Below, one piece after another: positions 12,313 through 22,160 of a stretch of 64,000 nucleotides of DNA (within the stretch, counting starts at the first letter, position 1; the number at the start of each line of letters is the position of its first letter). The position numbers were made by a program, and so were the translations under genes. Origin of the DNA: Bos javanicus (lineage: Eukaryota; Chordata; Mammalia; Artiodactyla; Bovidae); the NCBI RefSeq assembly GCF_032452875.1, contig NC_083875.1, positions 72,996,178-73,060,177 of the forward strand, written 5' to 3'. A model generated the notes under the pieces. It saw only the letters and a list, made by a program, of their open reading frames with translations. It made no database searches and was not told the origin of the DNA.

Positions 12313-12490
12313 ACAGTGATTTTCAAACTTGCATAAGGAGGTAAAACACCTGAAAAATCATCACCCAAACATGCACATGAGATGTCCCATTATCAGTGTT
12401 TCAAAACTGTCTCCGTGGGACATTACTCCCCCAGAATAGACTGGAAAAACAATCTGGTGTGGGGGTCAAATAATTTTGAGAAATGCTGTG
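12313..12490. mobile_element. Possible MER5-like hAT fragment
   Basis: The ends read cagtgattttcaaacttg and, reverse-complemented, cagcatttctcaaaattatt, close to the hAT-Charlie terminal motif cagtggttctcaaac. No clear 8-bp target duplication was found. Confidence 0.4.
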
Positions 12491-13179
12491 ACTTCATTCT
12501 TTCCTGGAGATATGTGGACACAGTCTCAATTTATAGATTCTGAGAAAACAGCTTAATTTGTTTAATCTAGGATTCCCCTGACACTGAGCCAAAAATCCCA
12601 TGGAATTAGTGTACTACAAAGTATATACTGGAGGAACGGTTTACTTTCATTCTCCAAACTGGGAACAACTTTAGTAGCAGGAAACATGACTGTTAATTAT
12701 AATAATTAAAAATCACAACCATAAGCTCTTAACAGGCCTTCAGACAAGGAATAATTAGGTGTTACTCGGTCTCTTGCTTTGTGTGTGTTACTTTTTCAGT
12801 CATTTTATCCCATAAGGTAGCAGGTACAAAAGATTTTAGTGAAAGAGAAAAGCTTGCAAAAACTCTGTTGATTGGTTAAATTCTTCCAGGAGTTGGGAAA
12901 TTTCCCCAGCAAGGTGTGAATGAAACGCCCAAATTCATGTCACAAGATGGTCTATAGGAAAACATCTTGAAAATCCATAGGTTTTTAAGATACAATTTTT
13001 TTTTCAAATATATGTAACCTATTTGGGAGCAATGACTTACCCACAAAATACAGCAGGTTTGAAGATGTTTTCCTCTATGTGCCAGTACTTCACATTTGTA
13101 CCTATTTCCAATTGGCTCTTGCTTCTCAAAAAACTTTAAATGATAACAGCCCACTTTGCTAAGTCATTGTAGAAGTGTG
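12491..13179. other. No gene or clear repeat seen
   Basis: Unassigned sequence. A 92-codon open frame on the minus strand (12876-13154) has no recognisable feature. Confidence 0.45.
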
Positions 13180-13283
13180 AAATGCTCAGTCGTGTCCAAC
13201 TCTTTGCAATCCCATGTTCTGTAGCCCCTCAGGCTCCTTTGTGTATGGAATTTTCCAGGCAAGAGTACTGGAGCAGGTTTAAG
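13180..13283 (-). mobile_element. Bov-tA tail fragment, antisense
   Basis: Only the BovB-derived half is present (gctcagtcgtgtccaactct to aagagtactggagcagg). The tRNA-like head is missing. Confidence 0.85.
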
Positions 13284-13581
13284 TCAGTCACATGCTCCCC
13301 ACTAAGAACTCCAAAGAGGCTCCATGGTTCATGCACTATGACTTGGTCTTTCTTTTTTACCCCGTAACAGGCTGTAAGTAGCAATATTTTTAAAAGGCAG
13401 ATCACATGGGCCCTGGCACATTTCTCATTTTGAAGTTCTGTTGGTAACTGTTCCCATTAAATGGCTCTATCACTATAAAATGATTAATTTGAGTGAATAT
13501 CTTCCATTTGTATAAAATAATTTGGAAGGTAACCTAGGTGGAGCGGATGACTCAAGTTCCAACCCTACTTTACCTTTTTTT

Positions 13582-13690
13582 TTTTTGGCCATGCCCCACA
13601 GAGGATCTTAGTTCTCCAAACAGGCATCAAACCTACAACCGCTGCATTGAAAGTGTAGAGTCTTAACCACTGAACCACCAGGGAAGTCTC
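13582..13690 (-). mobile_element. CHR SINE, antisense
   Basis: It reads ttttggccatgccccac...accaccagggaagtctc, flanked by ttacctttttt on both sides (13570-13580 and 13691-13701). The left duplicate merges with the T-rich tail. Confidence 0.85.
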
Positions 13691-13839
13691 TTACCTTTTT
13701 TTCTGAGTGATCCCATCCACGCTTATGGCTTCAACATTTGTCTACGCTAATCATGTTAAGTCTGTATCTCTAGCCCAAATCTCCCCCTGAGCACCAAATT
13801 TTGTTCGGTTCAGATAACAAACAAGAAGAGTACATATCA

Positions 13840-14232
13840 ATTCTATGTGAAATCTAAAAGAAAACACAATCTCCTTGATACAGAGATCAGTTTGGTGGTT
13901 GCCAGAGGTGGGGCATGGTGGTTGGGTAAAACAGATGAAGGCGATCAAGAGATAAAAATTTCCAGTCTTAAGATAAATAAGTCCTAGGGATGTACTGCAA
14001 GCATGCTGACCATAGTTAGCAATACTGTACTGCATTTCTGAAACATGCTAAAAGTGTAGATCTTAAGTGTTCATCATGAGAAAAAAGATGTGTAACTATT
14101 GTGGTGATATATGTTAACTAAATTTATTGTGGTGATCATTTTGCAATATATAGATAGAGCAAATCATCATGTTGTACACCTAAAACTAATATGATTTTAT
14201 ATGTCAATTATACCTCAGTTTTTAAAAATAAA
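13840..14232 (+). mobile_element. Old L1 3' UTR
   Basis: Landmarks in order are ggtggttgccagaggtgggg, gaccatagttagcaatactg, aaaagatgtgtaact and tgtacacctaaaactaatat, ending in an A-rich tail. This is the L1MA/L1MB-type 3' UTR order. Confidence 0.8.
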
Positions 14233-14732
14233 GCCAAACATTTAATTAAATATCCCAGGAAAGTTATCTCTATGTAAAATCTTGCTTCCATAAGTAACAT
14301 GAGTGAATGCATCTCTTGATACTTTTATTTTAAAAAAAGAATGGTACTATGATCCACCCCATTCCCCTGGCAATAAAACTGAATGTCACCCAAGACCCTC
14401 TCCTGTCCATTAATAAGCACTGTTGATTCTTCCTACTAAACCTCTCAAATACACTCCTTATCCTGAAACTCTGCTTGGCACTGGCCAAGTTCAAGTACTC
14501 ATCATCTCTTGCTTGAACTGTTACAATAGCTTCCCTTTTAATCTTTCTATAATCTTCAGTTTGTCTGATGTATCCTTTAACCCAGTTTACCCTATCTAAC
14601 ACTTAAATTCCTTCTCTACTTTTTAATAGCCTCTATCACCGATAAGCAGTGATTCTCAAATTTTGAAAGGATCTATCTTCTCATAAGTTAAAAAAAATTC
14701 CATGTATTAATTTCCTACTGCTGCCTATTTAC
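14233..14732. other. No gene seen
   Basis: Unassigned, apart from a possible hAT terminal motif (gcagtgattctcaaatttt) near 14647. Confidence 0.4.
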
Positions 14733-14832
14733 AATAAACCAGGAAATGGAAACAACCTAAATGTCCACTAGCAGATGAATGGATAAAGAAGATGTGGTCC
14801 ATATATACAATGGACTATTACTCACCCATAAG

Positions 14833-14960
14833 AAGGGGATGGCAACCCACTCCACTATTCTCACCTGGAGAATTCCATGTACAGAGGAGCCTGGCAGGCT
14901 ACAGTCCATGGGGTCACAAAGGGTCTGAAACAATTGAGCGACTATCACTCACTCACTCAC
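14833..14960 (+). mobile_element. Bov-tA tail fragment
   Basis: It starts at gaaggggatggcaacccact and ends in (ACTC)n. The tRNA-like head is missing. It is nested in L1. Confidence 0.85.
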
Positions 14961-15113
14961 AACACATATATATGGAATCTAGAAAAATGGTACAGATGAA
15001 CCTATTTACAGGACAAGAATAGAGACATAGAGGTAGAGAATGGATATGTGGACACGGCGGGTGGAAGGGAAGGGTGGGATGAATTGGGAGAGTAGTGTTG
15101 ACATATACACACT

Positions 15114-15318
15114 GCAGCCTCTCAGTCACTCAGCTGTGTCCGACTCTCGGCAGCCCTTTGGACTCTAGCCTGCTTCTCTGTCCGTGGGATTTCCCCAAGC
15201 AAGAATACTGGAGTGGGTTGCCATGTCCTTTTCCAGAGGATTTTCCCCGCCCAGAGATCAAACTCACATCTCCTGCATTGCAGGCAGATTCTTTACCACT
15301 GAGTCACCAGAGAAGCCC
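15114..15318 (-). mobile_element. Bov-tA SINE, antisense, in L1 3' UTR
   Basis: A full-length antisense copy ending in tcaccagagaagccc. The left flank is the L1 motif atatacacact (15103-15113); the right flank is the related tatatatatatac. Two other L1 copies in the window carry a SINE at the same motif. Confidence 0.9.
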
Positions 15319-15547
15319 TATATATATATACTATTGTGTGTAAAATAGATAGCTAGTGGGAAGCTGCTGTACATCATGAGGAGCTCAGTTCTGTGCTCTG
15401 TGATGACCTAGAGGAGTGGGATGGGGGGAGGGTGATTCAAGGAGGGGATTTATGTATACATGTAGCTGACTCACTCATTTGTACAGCAGAAACTGACACA
15501 ACATTCCAAAGCAATTATACTCCAATAATAATTTTAAAAATTCTTAT

Positions 15548-16060
15548 TGCTACAAATGACTGCAATTATAATTACAAACTACGGCAAACTTGAGACTTAA
15601 GACAACACTAATGAAAAAAAAAAAAAAAGACAACACTAATGTATTGTCCTAAGTCTGGAGGCCCAAGTCTGAAATTGGGTTTCTCTGGGCTAAACTCAAG
15701 GTATCAACAGGACTCCCTTCTGGAGAGTCTGGGGAGAATCCATTTCCTTGCCTTTTCCAGCTTCCAGAACAGCCACATTTCTTGGCTTTTGGTCCCTTCT
15801 GTTTTCAAAGCCAGCAACAGCCAAATTGCTTGTGCTGCCTCACTCTGGCTCCGCTGCTGTCATCACATTTCCTTCTCTGAGCCTCTTGCTTGTCTCTTTC
15901 ACTTGTAAGCATCTTGTGCTTACACTAGACCCACCAAATAATCCAGGATAGCCTCCCCATCTCAAGATCTTTAATGTCATCACGTCTGCAAAGTTCCTTT
16001 CGTCACATGTATTCATTTGCCAGGGCTGCAGCAACAATATCACAGACTGGATGGCTTATA
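15548..16060. mobile_element. Ancient MaLR-like repeat
   Basis: The order gtctggaggcccaagtctga, gctaaactcaaggtatcaac, ccttgccttttccagcttcc and ataatccaggatagcctccc matches an old mammalian dispersed repeat known from many genomes; I am not sure of its family. A second related start (gccagggctgcagcaac) lies near 16020. Confidence 0.5.
15599..15641. repeat. Poly(A)-only insertion with 15-bp target duplication
   Basis: The 15-mer aagacaacactaatg occurs at 15599-15613 and again at 15627-15641. Between the copies there is only a run of A (15614-15626, the next two A belonging to the second copy). The interrupted sequence is itself an old repeat that reads continuously when one copy and the A-run are removed. 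Confidence 0.85.
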
Positions 16061-16485
16061 CCACACCACTCAAGTGTTTGCTTATTTTAAAGACTAAACA
16101 AGATAACTCATGATTTAGCAAGTGCCAAACTCAGGGTTCACTCAGATTAAAATATCTAAATGAAAATATAAAACTAGAGTAATCTGCTCTGACTCCCTAC
16201 TTTCTCTGTGGTTTAAGCTGTTCTTTGGGAGTGTTTTCCTAAGCATTAATATAAGCATGGGATTGGCACAGAAGAGAAAGAGGAGAAATCTGAATCTTAA
16301 AAAAAAAAAAAAAACTGAAAGAGAAAGTGTAGATTTTCTTTAATCAGTTTTGACCTAAGAAAGTGAAATGCAACATAAAGAATACGAAAAAATAAGCATG
16401 ACTTTTGGGATGATGAAACTGTTCTGTATCTTGATTGTGGTGGTGCTTCCTTGGGATGCAATATCTATCAAAATTCATCAGGTTT
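16061..16485. other. No gene; possible L1 3' UTR remnant
   Basis: The part at 16380-16480 (gatgatgaaactgttctgta, ttgattgtggtggtgctt) resembles an old L1 3' UTR. The rest is unassigned, with a 15-A tract near 16300. Confidence 0.35.
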
Positions 16486-16556
16486 GGACTTCCCTGGTGG
16501 TCCAATGGATAAGAATCCACCCCCAATTCTGGCCAGCCCATGCAAACTTTACTTTG
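16486..16556 (+). mobile_element. CHR SINE, truncated
   Basis: Only the head and B-box region remain (ggacttccctggtggtccaa). The body is lost. Confidence 0.7.
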
Positions 16557-16587
16557 GACAATGATCATTTCAGAGTCATTTTATTTG

Positions 16588-16803
16588 TCGTTGTTGTTGT
16601 TGTTCAGTTGTTCAGTCGTGTCCAACTCTTTGTGATTCCATGGACTGCAGCATGCCAGGCCTCCCTGTCTCTCACTATCTCCCAGAGTTTTCTCAAATTC
16701 ATTTCTGTTGAGTCGGTAAGGCTACATAATCATCTCATTCTCTGCTGCTCTCCTCCTCTTTTGCCTTCAATTTTTCCCAGCATCAGGATCTTTTCCAGTG
16801 AGT
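16588..16803 (-). mobile_element. BovB 3' end fragment, antisense
   Basis: It runs from gttgttcagttgttcagtcg to agcatcaggatcttttccag. A CHR SINE has inserted at its right end, and only the duplicated ccagtgagt plus two bases follow after it. Confidence 0.88.
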
Positions 16804-16957
16804 TATTTATTTATTTATTTGTGTGAGCTGGGTCTTAGTTGCAGCATGAGTACTCTTAGTTGAGACATGTGGGATCTAGTTCCCTGCCCAGGAATCGAAC
16901 CTGGGCTTCCTGCATTGGGAACCTGGAGTCTTAGCCACTGTGCCACCAGGAAGTCCC
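16804..16957 (-). mobile_element. CHR SINE, antisense, at the edge of BovB
   Basis: It has a (TTTA)n tail, the body gggtcttagttgcagcatga and the head gccaccaggaagtccc. It is flanked by an exact 9-bp duplication ccagtgagt (16795-16803 and 16958-16966). Confidence 0.92.
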
Positions 16958-17146
16958 CCAGTGAGTCATTTTAAACCCCCCACCCCACCCCAAATAAAGG
17001 GTGATGCCTGGAACACTCAGGAGATTTTAGTAAAGGGAAGGTCCCAGAGCATGTACTTTTCTGAGGCTGAACAGAACTAGCTAGAGATTTCTACCCCATC
17101 ATCCTCACACAGATCCCATTAGAGGGATGCACCACTGGCCCAGGAA

Positions 17147-17733
17147 CTACTGCAGTATTCTCATTAACTTGGGACAGGCCTTCTGCCCCACCAACACTTT
17201 CCCCAGAGCAGCGAGCATGTCTTCCAAGTGCAGGGACCAAGGATGGAGAATCTCCAGTACAGATAAGAGTCTGGTGACGGCATGAAGCAAATGGCTACAT
17301 TCGCAGGAATGTGAGTTTAAGTGGCCAAAGCCAGAGTGGTCCATAATAGCCTCTAACATTTTGTTCCTATACTTCAGATTTTCCCAGAACAGGGAACGTA
17401 TTTTTTCCCTCTCAAGTTCATAGACACTGCCCAGAAACTCTTGACCTTCCCCAAATCTTTGGTCAACAGTTGCAATCCGTGCACAGTAATTGCAAACCAC
17501 AAATAAGATGCAGCCCAATAGTTGGGCAACAAGGTCAGAAAGGGTCATTTTAGAGGAATAATAGGAATTCATACAAAGTATTTGTGTAAAGATTTCCATT
17601 GTGTCAGCCCCATTAAATGATATTTTGCAGATGTGACTAGAGAAAATAGCAGATCTCCCACAGATCTTCAGAATATCAGGAATGCCTGCCCCAAGTCTGG
17701 TCAAGAAGAGACAGATAAGATGCATTTTGGGTA
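17147..17733 (-). pseudogene. Unidentified coding-like open frame (exon or retrocopy fragment)
   Basis: The minus strand stays open for about 195 codons from 17733 to a TAG stop at 17147-17149. The predicted chain is leucine-rich with alternating hydrophobic and charged stretches (for example ELEREKIRSLFWENLKYRNK and LLHAVTRLLSVLEILHPW), suggesting a helical HEAT/ARM-like fold. It matches none of the repeat families seen here. A good splice acceptor (cttatctgtctcttcttgac followed by CAG, with AG at 17697-17698) lies inside it, so a terminal exon covering 17147-17696 is possible. No AATAAA was seen downstream within the available flank. A CHR SINE begins at 17734, so any upstream coding sequence is cut off or lies elsewhere. 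I do not recognise the family. It could be a real exon, a decayed gene or part of a spliced retrocopy. Confidence 0.4.
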
Positions 17734-17902
17734 GGGACTTCCCTAGTGGTCCAGAGGTTAGGACTCCCAATGCAGGGGATTGGGGTTCAATCCCTGATTA
17801 AGGACCGAGATCCCCCATGCCACAACTAAAGATCTCACATGTGCAACTAAGACCCAGAGCAGCCAAATAAATATTATAAATAGAAATAAATATTTTTTTT
17901 TA
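17734..17902 (+). mobile_element. CHR SINE
   Basis: The head is gggacttccctagtggtcca, the B box ggttcaatccctgat, the body cacaactaaagatctcacat, and it ends in (AAATA)n. It lies at the upstream edge of the coding-like frame on the other strand. Confidence 0.9.
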
Positions 17903-17907
17903 AATAC

Positions 17908-18085
17908 ATGGTGAGTAATGACTGGGAGAAGGCACAAGGGCAACTTATGGGGTGCTGGTAACATTCTGCTTTTTGGTCTGGGTGTTAGTCATCAGATGTG
18001 TTCTATTTGTGAAAAGTCACTGAGCAATGCATTATGATTGTGTCCTTTTTAGTATCTCAAAATAAATTTTAGAAAGAACTAGGGA
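17908..18085 (+). mobile_element. Old L1 3' UTR
   Basis: The order gagtaatgactgggagaagg, ggggtgctggtaacattctg, gtgaaaagtcactgagcaat and ctcaaaataaattttag follows an L1MA/L1MB-type 3' UTR. Confidence 0.7.
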
Positions 18086-18154
18086 GAGATGCCCTTATAA
18101 ATTTAGCTACCATCCAATGTCTAAATACTTAGAAGCAGTCCTTCAAAGGTAGAA

Positions 18155-18346
18155 TGGCTAAGACGGTAAAGAATCTGCCTACAATGCAGGAGACCCAGGT
18201 TCGATCCTTGAGTTGGGAAGATCCCCTGGGGAAGGGAATGGCTACCCATTCCAGTATTCTTGTCTGGAGAAGTCCATGGTCAGAGGAGCCTGGCAGGCTA
18301 CAGTCCATGGAGTCGCAAAGAGTTGGACACAACTGAACAACTAACA
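18155..18346 (+). mobile_element. Bov-tA SINE
   Basis: The tRNA-like head (ggctaagacggtaaagaatc, B box ggttcgatcc) and the BovB-derived tail are both present. It is flanked by cttcaaaggtagaa / cttcaaaggcagaa (18141-18154 and 18347-18360). Confidence 0.94.
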
Positions 18347-18566
18347 CTTCAAAGGCAGAAATCCTCGGTCCTTGGTAGGGAATACAGACATATAATAATT
18401 TGGTAGTAGGCAAGTTTTAAGGTTTATCCAGATCTTTGTAGGAGAAAAACAGACTGACAAATGGAGTAGTCTGGTTAGAGTGGTGTCTGCTCCTATAAGC
18501 AAGGATGATTCTCTTGGATTCCTCACAAGCTAGGTGCTCATTTGCTTTGTCTGGTCAGGTATGCTG

Positions 18567-18583
18567 TGCGCCCCCTGCTGGCC
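18567..18583 (-). promoter_or_regulatory. Candidate CTCF binding site
   Basis: On the minus strand the bases read ggccagcagggggcgca, matching the CTCF core CCASYAGRKGGC at every position, with the favoured GC extension. It lies in non-repeat sequence, not inside a SINE. CTCF is the vertebrate insulator and loop-anchor protein. Occupancy cannot be judged from sequence. Confidence 0.6.
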
Positions 18584-18835
18584 TTGAGCAGGGTCTGTTT
18601 TTCAGGCACTTTGACAGCACTGAGAGGTTGTCCCAAGGGTTAGATACAAGACTTCTATGCTCTGGCAGCACAAAGCCACGGTTGTTTACCCAAAACCCTC
18701 TGGGCCAGATATGCTTTGGAACACAGATATTTTCAAATTTTAGAAAGGAAACAGAGCAAATACTCTATATTCAGTCTGTGAACACCTCTTCCAGCAAAGC
18801 CTGGGACAACACTGTGCAGCTAAATAATTCCCCCC

Positions 18836-18931
18836 AAATTATTATTATTGTTCGTATAACACAATATTTTAACAGTATATGCTATATAAATGCAATTATT
18901 AATAAATCATTATTATTATCATTTGCACACA
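18836..18931 (+). repeat. Local direct duplication, copy 1
   Basis: It shares attattattattgt, gtataacacaatat and aataaatcattattattatc in the same order with 21133-21430. The sequence is AT-rich but not a simple tandem repeat. Confidence 0.6.
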
Positions 18932-20175
18932 TTCTGCAGTACAGATCATAAATATTCACAGGAAGGATGATTCAAGGAGACTTTAAATAACCTCACATCA
19001 GTTCATGGAAGTTTTATTCCGTAGCAAGTACAAAAACTGGTTTTGAAAGATTTGGGACAATAGGTTACAGATAAAGTAGACTGAAACCATTTATATTCAC
19101 CATTTTTAATCAGTAAGTTAATATTCTGGGTTTATAAATTTCTTATCATTGTTTTTACCATGAATACATTTCTTAGAGTGAAATACTCTTTCATATCCAA
19201 CTGTAGGTAAATTGATAAAAATGCAATAGCTAGAACCAGCAAACCCAAGAAAAATGCTGGATGGGGGGGCCTCTCTAGTGAGTGTCCACCCTGGAAGGAG
19301 TAGATGACAATGGCCTGCCAGAACTTTCTCTGCAGCCTACTGCAAGGCAACATTCATTTTTGGATAACATGCCATGATCTAAGACTTTTCCTTTTACCTC
19401 TTTCTGAAAAATCGCCCAAGAGACTTCAATGGTCAAGTAAATATTTGTCAACAGGAAAAGTCATTCAACTCAATAAATTTAACACGTATGGGTATTAGGA
19501 CTGTATTATTTTAACATACACAATTTTGATGCTCAAGATTTGATCAGGTACCTTAACAAGGAGTCAATCTCAATTTTCCTGAAACCTACAAATCTAAAAC
19601 TGGGAGAATTGTCTGCCCTTTTGTTCGGGGAAGATTTGGTAACTCAGTTTCGAGGAATTTTGGTTAAGAAGTAAAGTCCATTTCCTGCTCAGGAATGGAG
19701 AGTTTGGCAAACATGGAACCCTATTGCCCTGCTTTTATGTGTACAGAATTGCATTTCTGCAGATTTTCATCAGGCTGGATGGAAGAAGGCCCTGAAATAC
19801 AAAGAAGTTGTTTCCCTCTCTTTAGGCCATAGAGAAAAAACAACCCTAAAGATGTGGGCACGGCCAAAGCAACTCCACTGGGGAAGGTAAGCTCATCACA
19901 GCACCAGGCCAAGGGCTAAAGAAAAAGAGAAAAAAAGGGAAAGCACCTAAGGAGAGGCATGGCCAGAGAACTCTGTCATCAGTGATCTCCATTTAAGGTT
20001 GTTTTTTTATTTTCATTTTGTTTTTAATTTGGCTTTGATCTTTTCAGCTCAGAACTTTCCTTTAACTTCCTTTTTATTTTGCAAAGTATGGTTAAACATT
20101 TTGAAGGAGAGCATTGAATCTGCAAAATGAATAAATACAACCAAACAAGAAAGTGCTAAAAGAATCTTAAAAAGA

Positions 20176-20361
20176 ATTGTGTCCAACTCTTTGCAATTCC
20201 ATGGACTGTGGCCTGCCAGAGTCCTCTGTCCATGGGATTGTCCAGGCAAAAATACTAGAGTGGATTGCTGTTCCCTACTCCAGGGGATTTTCCTGACCCA
20301 GGGATCAAACTCGTATCTCTTACATCCCCTGCACTGGCAAGCAAGCACCACCTGGGAAGCC
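20176..20361 (-). mobile_element. Bov-tA SINE, antisense
   Basis: It runs from gtgtccaactctttgcaatt to accacctgggaagcc, flanked by taaaaaga (20168-20175 and 20362-20369). It sits at the edge of an L1 terminus. Confidence 0.9.
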
Positions 20362-20369
20362 TAAAAAGA

Positions 20370-20466
20370 GTAAATATATGTGTAAAATTGATTGACTTCA
20401 CTGTATACCTGAAACTAACACAACATTGTAAATCAACTAGACTCCAATACAAATTTAAAAAGAAAG
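20370..20466 (+). mobile_element. L1 3' terminus
   Basis: The stretch acctgaaactaacacaacat...aatcaactagactccaatac followed by an A-rich tail is the usual artiodactyl L1 end. Confidence 0.8.
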
Positions 20467-20754
20467 TACTGAGATTGAGGTGAGAGAGGGTCAGCTCACT
20501 GCAGTACAGTCCATCCTATTTATTGACTAGAGCAGGCAGCTGACAGTTTTCAGGGATACTAAAGAGAAGGATAGAATTCTATTTAAAAAATAATCAATGG
20601 ATATGACTTGGCACTTACAACAATGTAGGCAACAGCATTTTAACTGAAAGAATCCTGAGCATCACAGAATGAGAGGTTTAACTTCTGCCTGCCAACAGAA
20701 GACCAGGCAACGTGACTCTCACAGGGAGGATCAAACTGCATGACCCCAACACTG
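20467..20754. other. No gene or clear repeat seen
   Basis: Unassigned sequence between the L1 terminus and a MIR remnant. Confidence 0.4.
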
Positions 20755-21125
20755 ATGTTAAATCTTGCCTTCATCACCTAGTGGGTCTAATTTACAAGAG
20801 TCCTTGAAAACTCTCTGAGCCTGTTTCTCTATCTAATATATGTGCGTGTGTGTGAACTCACTCCTATCTCTTTTGTGACCCCATAAACTGTAACCTACCA
20901 GGTTGCTCTGTCCATGGGATTTTCTAGGCAAGAATAGTGGAGTGGATTGCCATTCCCTTCTCCAGGGGATCTTCCAAACCCCAGGATCAACCTACATCTT
21001 CTGCATTGACAGGCAGATTTTTTACCAGCTGGGAAGGCCTTATCTAATATATAAATTTACTTATTCTTGCCTCCTGGGGTTCCTACAGAGACTAAATAAT
21101 ATTGCTTATGTAATTTTTTATGCAA
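20755..21125 (+). mobile_element. MIR remnant split by Bov-tA
   Basis: Without the SINE at 20842-21040 the flanks align in order with MIR: ctctctgagcctgtttctct, then a gap, cctggggttcctacagagac, and aattcccaataaattatt. The SINE target duplication is tatctaatatat (20830-20841 and 21041-21052). Confidence 0.55.
20842..21040 (-). mobile_element. Bov-tA SINE, antisense
   Basis: A full-length antisense copy, (GTGT)-rich on the left and ending accagctgggaaggcc, with an exact 12-bp target duplication. Confidence 0.93.
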
Positions 21126-21132
21126 TTCCCAA

Positions 21133-21430
21133 TAAATTATTATTATTGTAAGTATAACACAATATATTAATAGTATCTGTTGTTATTCTTTAGTCGCTAA
21201 GTCGTTTCCAATGTTTTGAAACCCCATGGACTGTAGCCCGCCGGGCTTGTCTGTCCATGGGATTTCCCAGGCAAGAATACTGGAGTGAGTTGCCATTTCC
21301 TTCTCCGGGGGATCTTCTCGACCCAGGATGGAAACCATGTCTCCTGCATTCAGGTGGACACTTTATCACTGAGCCACTAAGGAAGTCCCAACTTACTAAT
21401 AAATCATTATTATTATCATTTACACACTCA
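21133..21430 (+). repeat. Local direct duplication, copy 2, split by a SINE
   Basis: The parts at 21133-21178 and 21392-21430 together match 18836-18931. A Bov-tA at 21179-21389 separates them. Confidence 0.6.
21179..21389 (-). mobile_element. Bov-tA SINE, antisense
   Basis: It runs from tattctttagtcgctaagtc to actgagccactaaggaagtc, full length, inserted in the duplicated block. Confidence 0.9.
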
Positions 21431-21560
21431 TTAAGGTTTATGAGCTTTTCCTTAGAGAAGATTTTGAATTGGTATATTCTTTAAAGTCTATTGCATATAA
21501 ACCCATTCGTGAGTGATATCATTGCATACAATGATGGAGAAAGTATTTTAAAATAATCCT

Positions 21561-21760
21561 GGGACTTCCTTCTTGGTGATCCAATGGTTAAGACTTAGAG
21601 TTCCAATGCAAGGGGTGTTCAATTCCTGATTGGGGAGCTAAGATCCCACACACCTGGCAGCCAAAAAACCAAAACAGAAAACAGAAACAATATTGTAACA
21701 AATTCAATAATGACTTTAAAAATAGTCCACATCCAAAAAAATCTTAAAAAAAATAAAATA
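21561..21760 (+). mobile_element. CHR SINE with long A-rich tail
   Basis: The head gggacttccttcttggtgat is followed by the tail caatattgtaacaaattc and agactttaaaaat-like sequence. The same tail follows the CHR at 24427, so both belong to one subtype. Confidence 0.85.
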
Positions 21761-21956
21761 ATCTTATTGTCCTCACAAAGCCTCAAGAAAAAGAACATTT
21801 CAAAATCCCATCAGAGTAACAAAAACATTCAAATCTGAAGCGTTGGTGGCTGTGGGCTTTTGTGGAGAATCCCTAATACTGGCTTTGACAGTGAAATGAG
21901 GAACATCACATTGGAAAGCTATTCAGCAGCATGACCCAGCCTTTCCACCATAATGA

Positions 21957-22160
21957 AGGCTGAGTGCCAAAGAATTGATGCTTTCGAACTGTGGTGCTGG
22001 AGAAGACTCTTGAGAGTCCCTTGGACAGCAAGGAAATCAAGCCAGTCAGTCCTAAAGGAAATCAACCCTGAATATTCATTGCAAGGACAGAGGAGCCTGG
22101 TGTGCTATGGTTGTGGGGTCGCAAAGAGTTAGACACGACTTACTGACTGAATAACAACGA
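21957..22160 (+). mobile_element. BovB 3' fragment with internal deletion
   Basis: It starts aggctgagtgccaaagaatt and follows BovB to ccctgaatattcattgcaag, then jumps to gacagaggagcctggtgtgc at the 3' terminus, skipping roughly 180 bases present in the other copies (compare 6640-6840). Confidence 0.85.

Larger units (their letters stand above)
14733..15532 (+). mobile_element. L1 3' end interrupted by two Bov-tA SINEs
   Basis: Three L1 blocks (14733-14832, 14961-15110 and 15319-15532) join into one continuous L1 3' end when the SINEs are removed: the ORF2 end (gcagatgaatggataaagaa), the 3' UTR (gaatctagaaaaatggtaca) and the terminus (gcaattatactccaataata). Confidence 0.88.
18361..20167. other. 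No gene seen; holds a CTCF motif and one copy of a local duplication
   Basis: Largely unassigned unique-looking sequence. The block 18836-18931 is repeated, split by a SINE, at 21133-21430. Short open frames only. Confidence 0.45.

Noticed and set aside
16368..16826. A 152-codon plus-strand frame
   Set aside because: It passes through an L1-like remnant, a CHR SINE and antisense BovB, so it is a chance concatenation.
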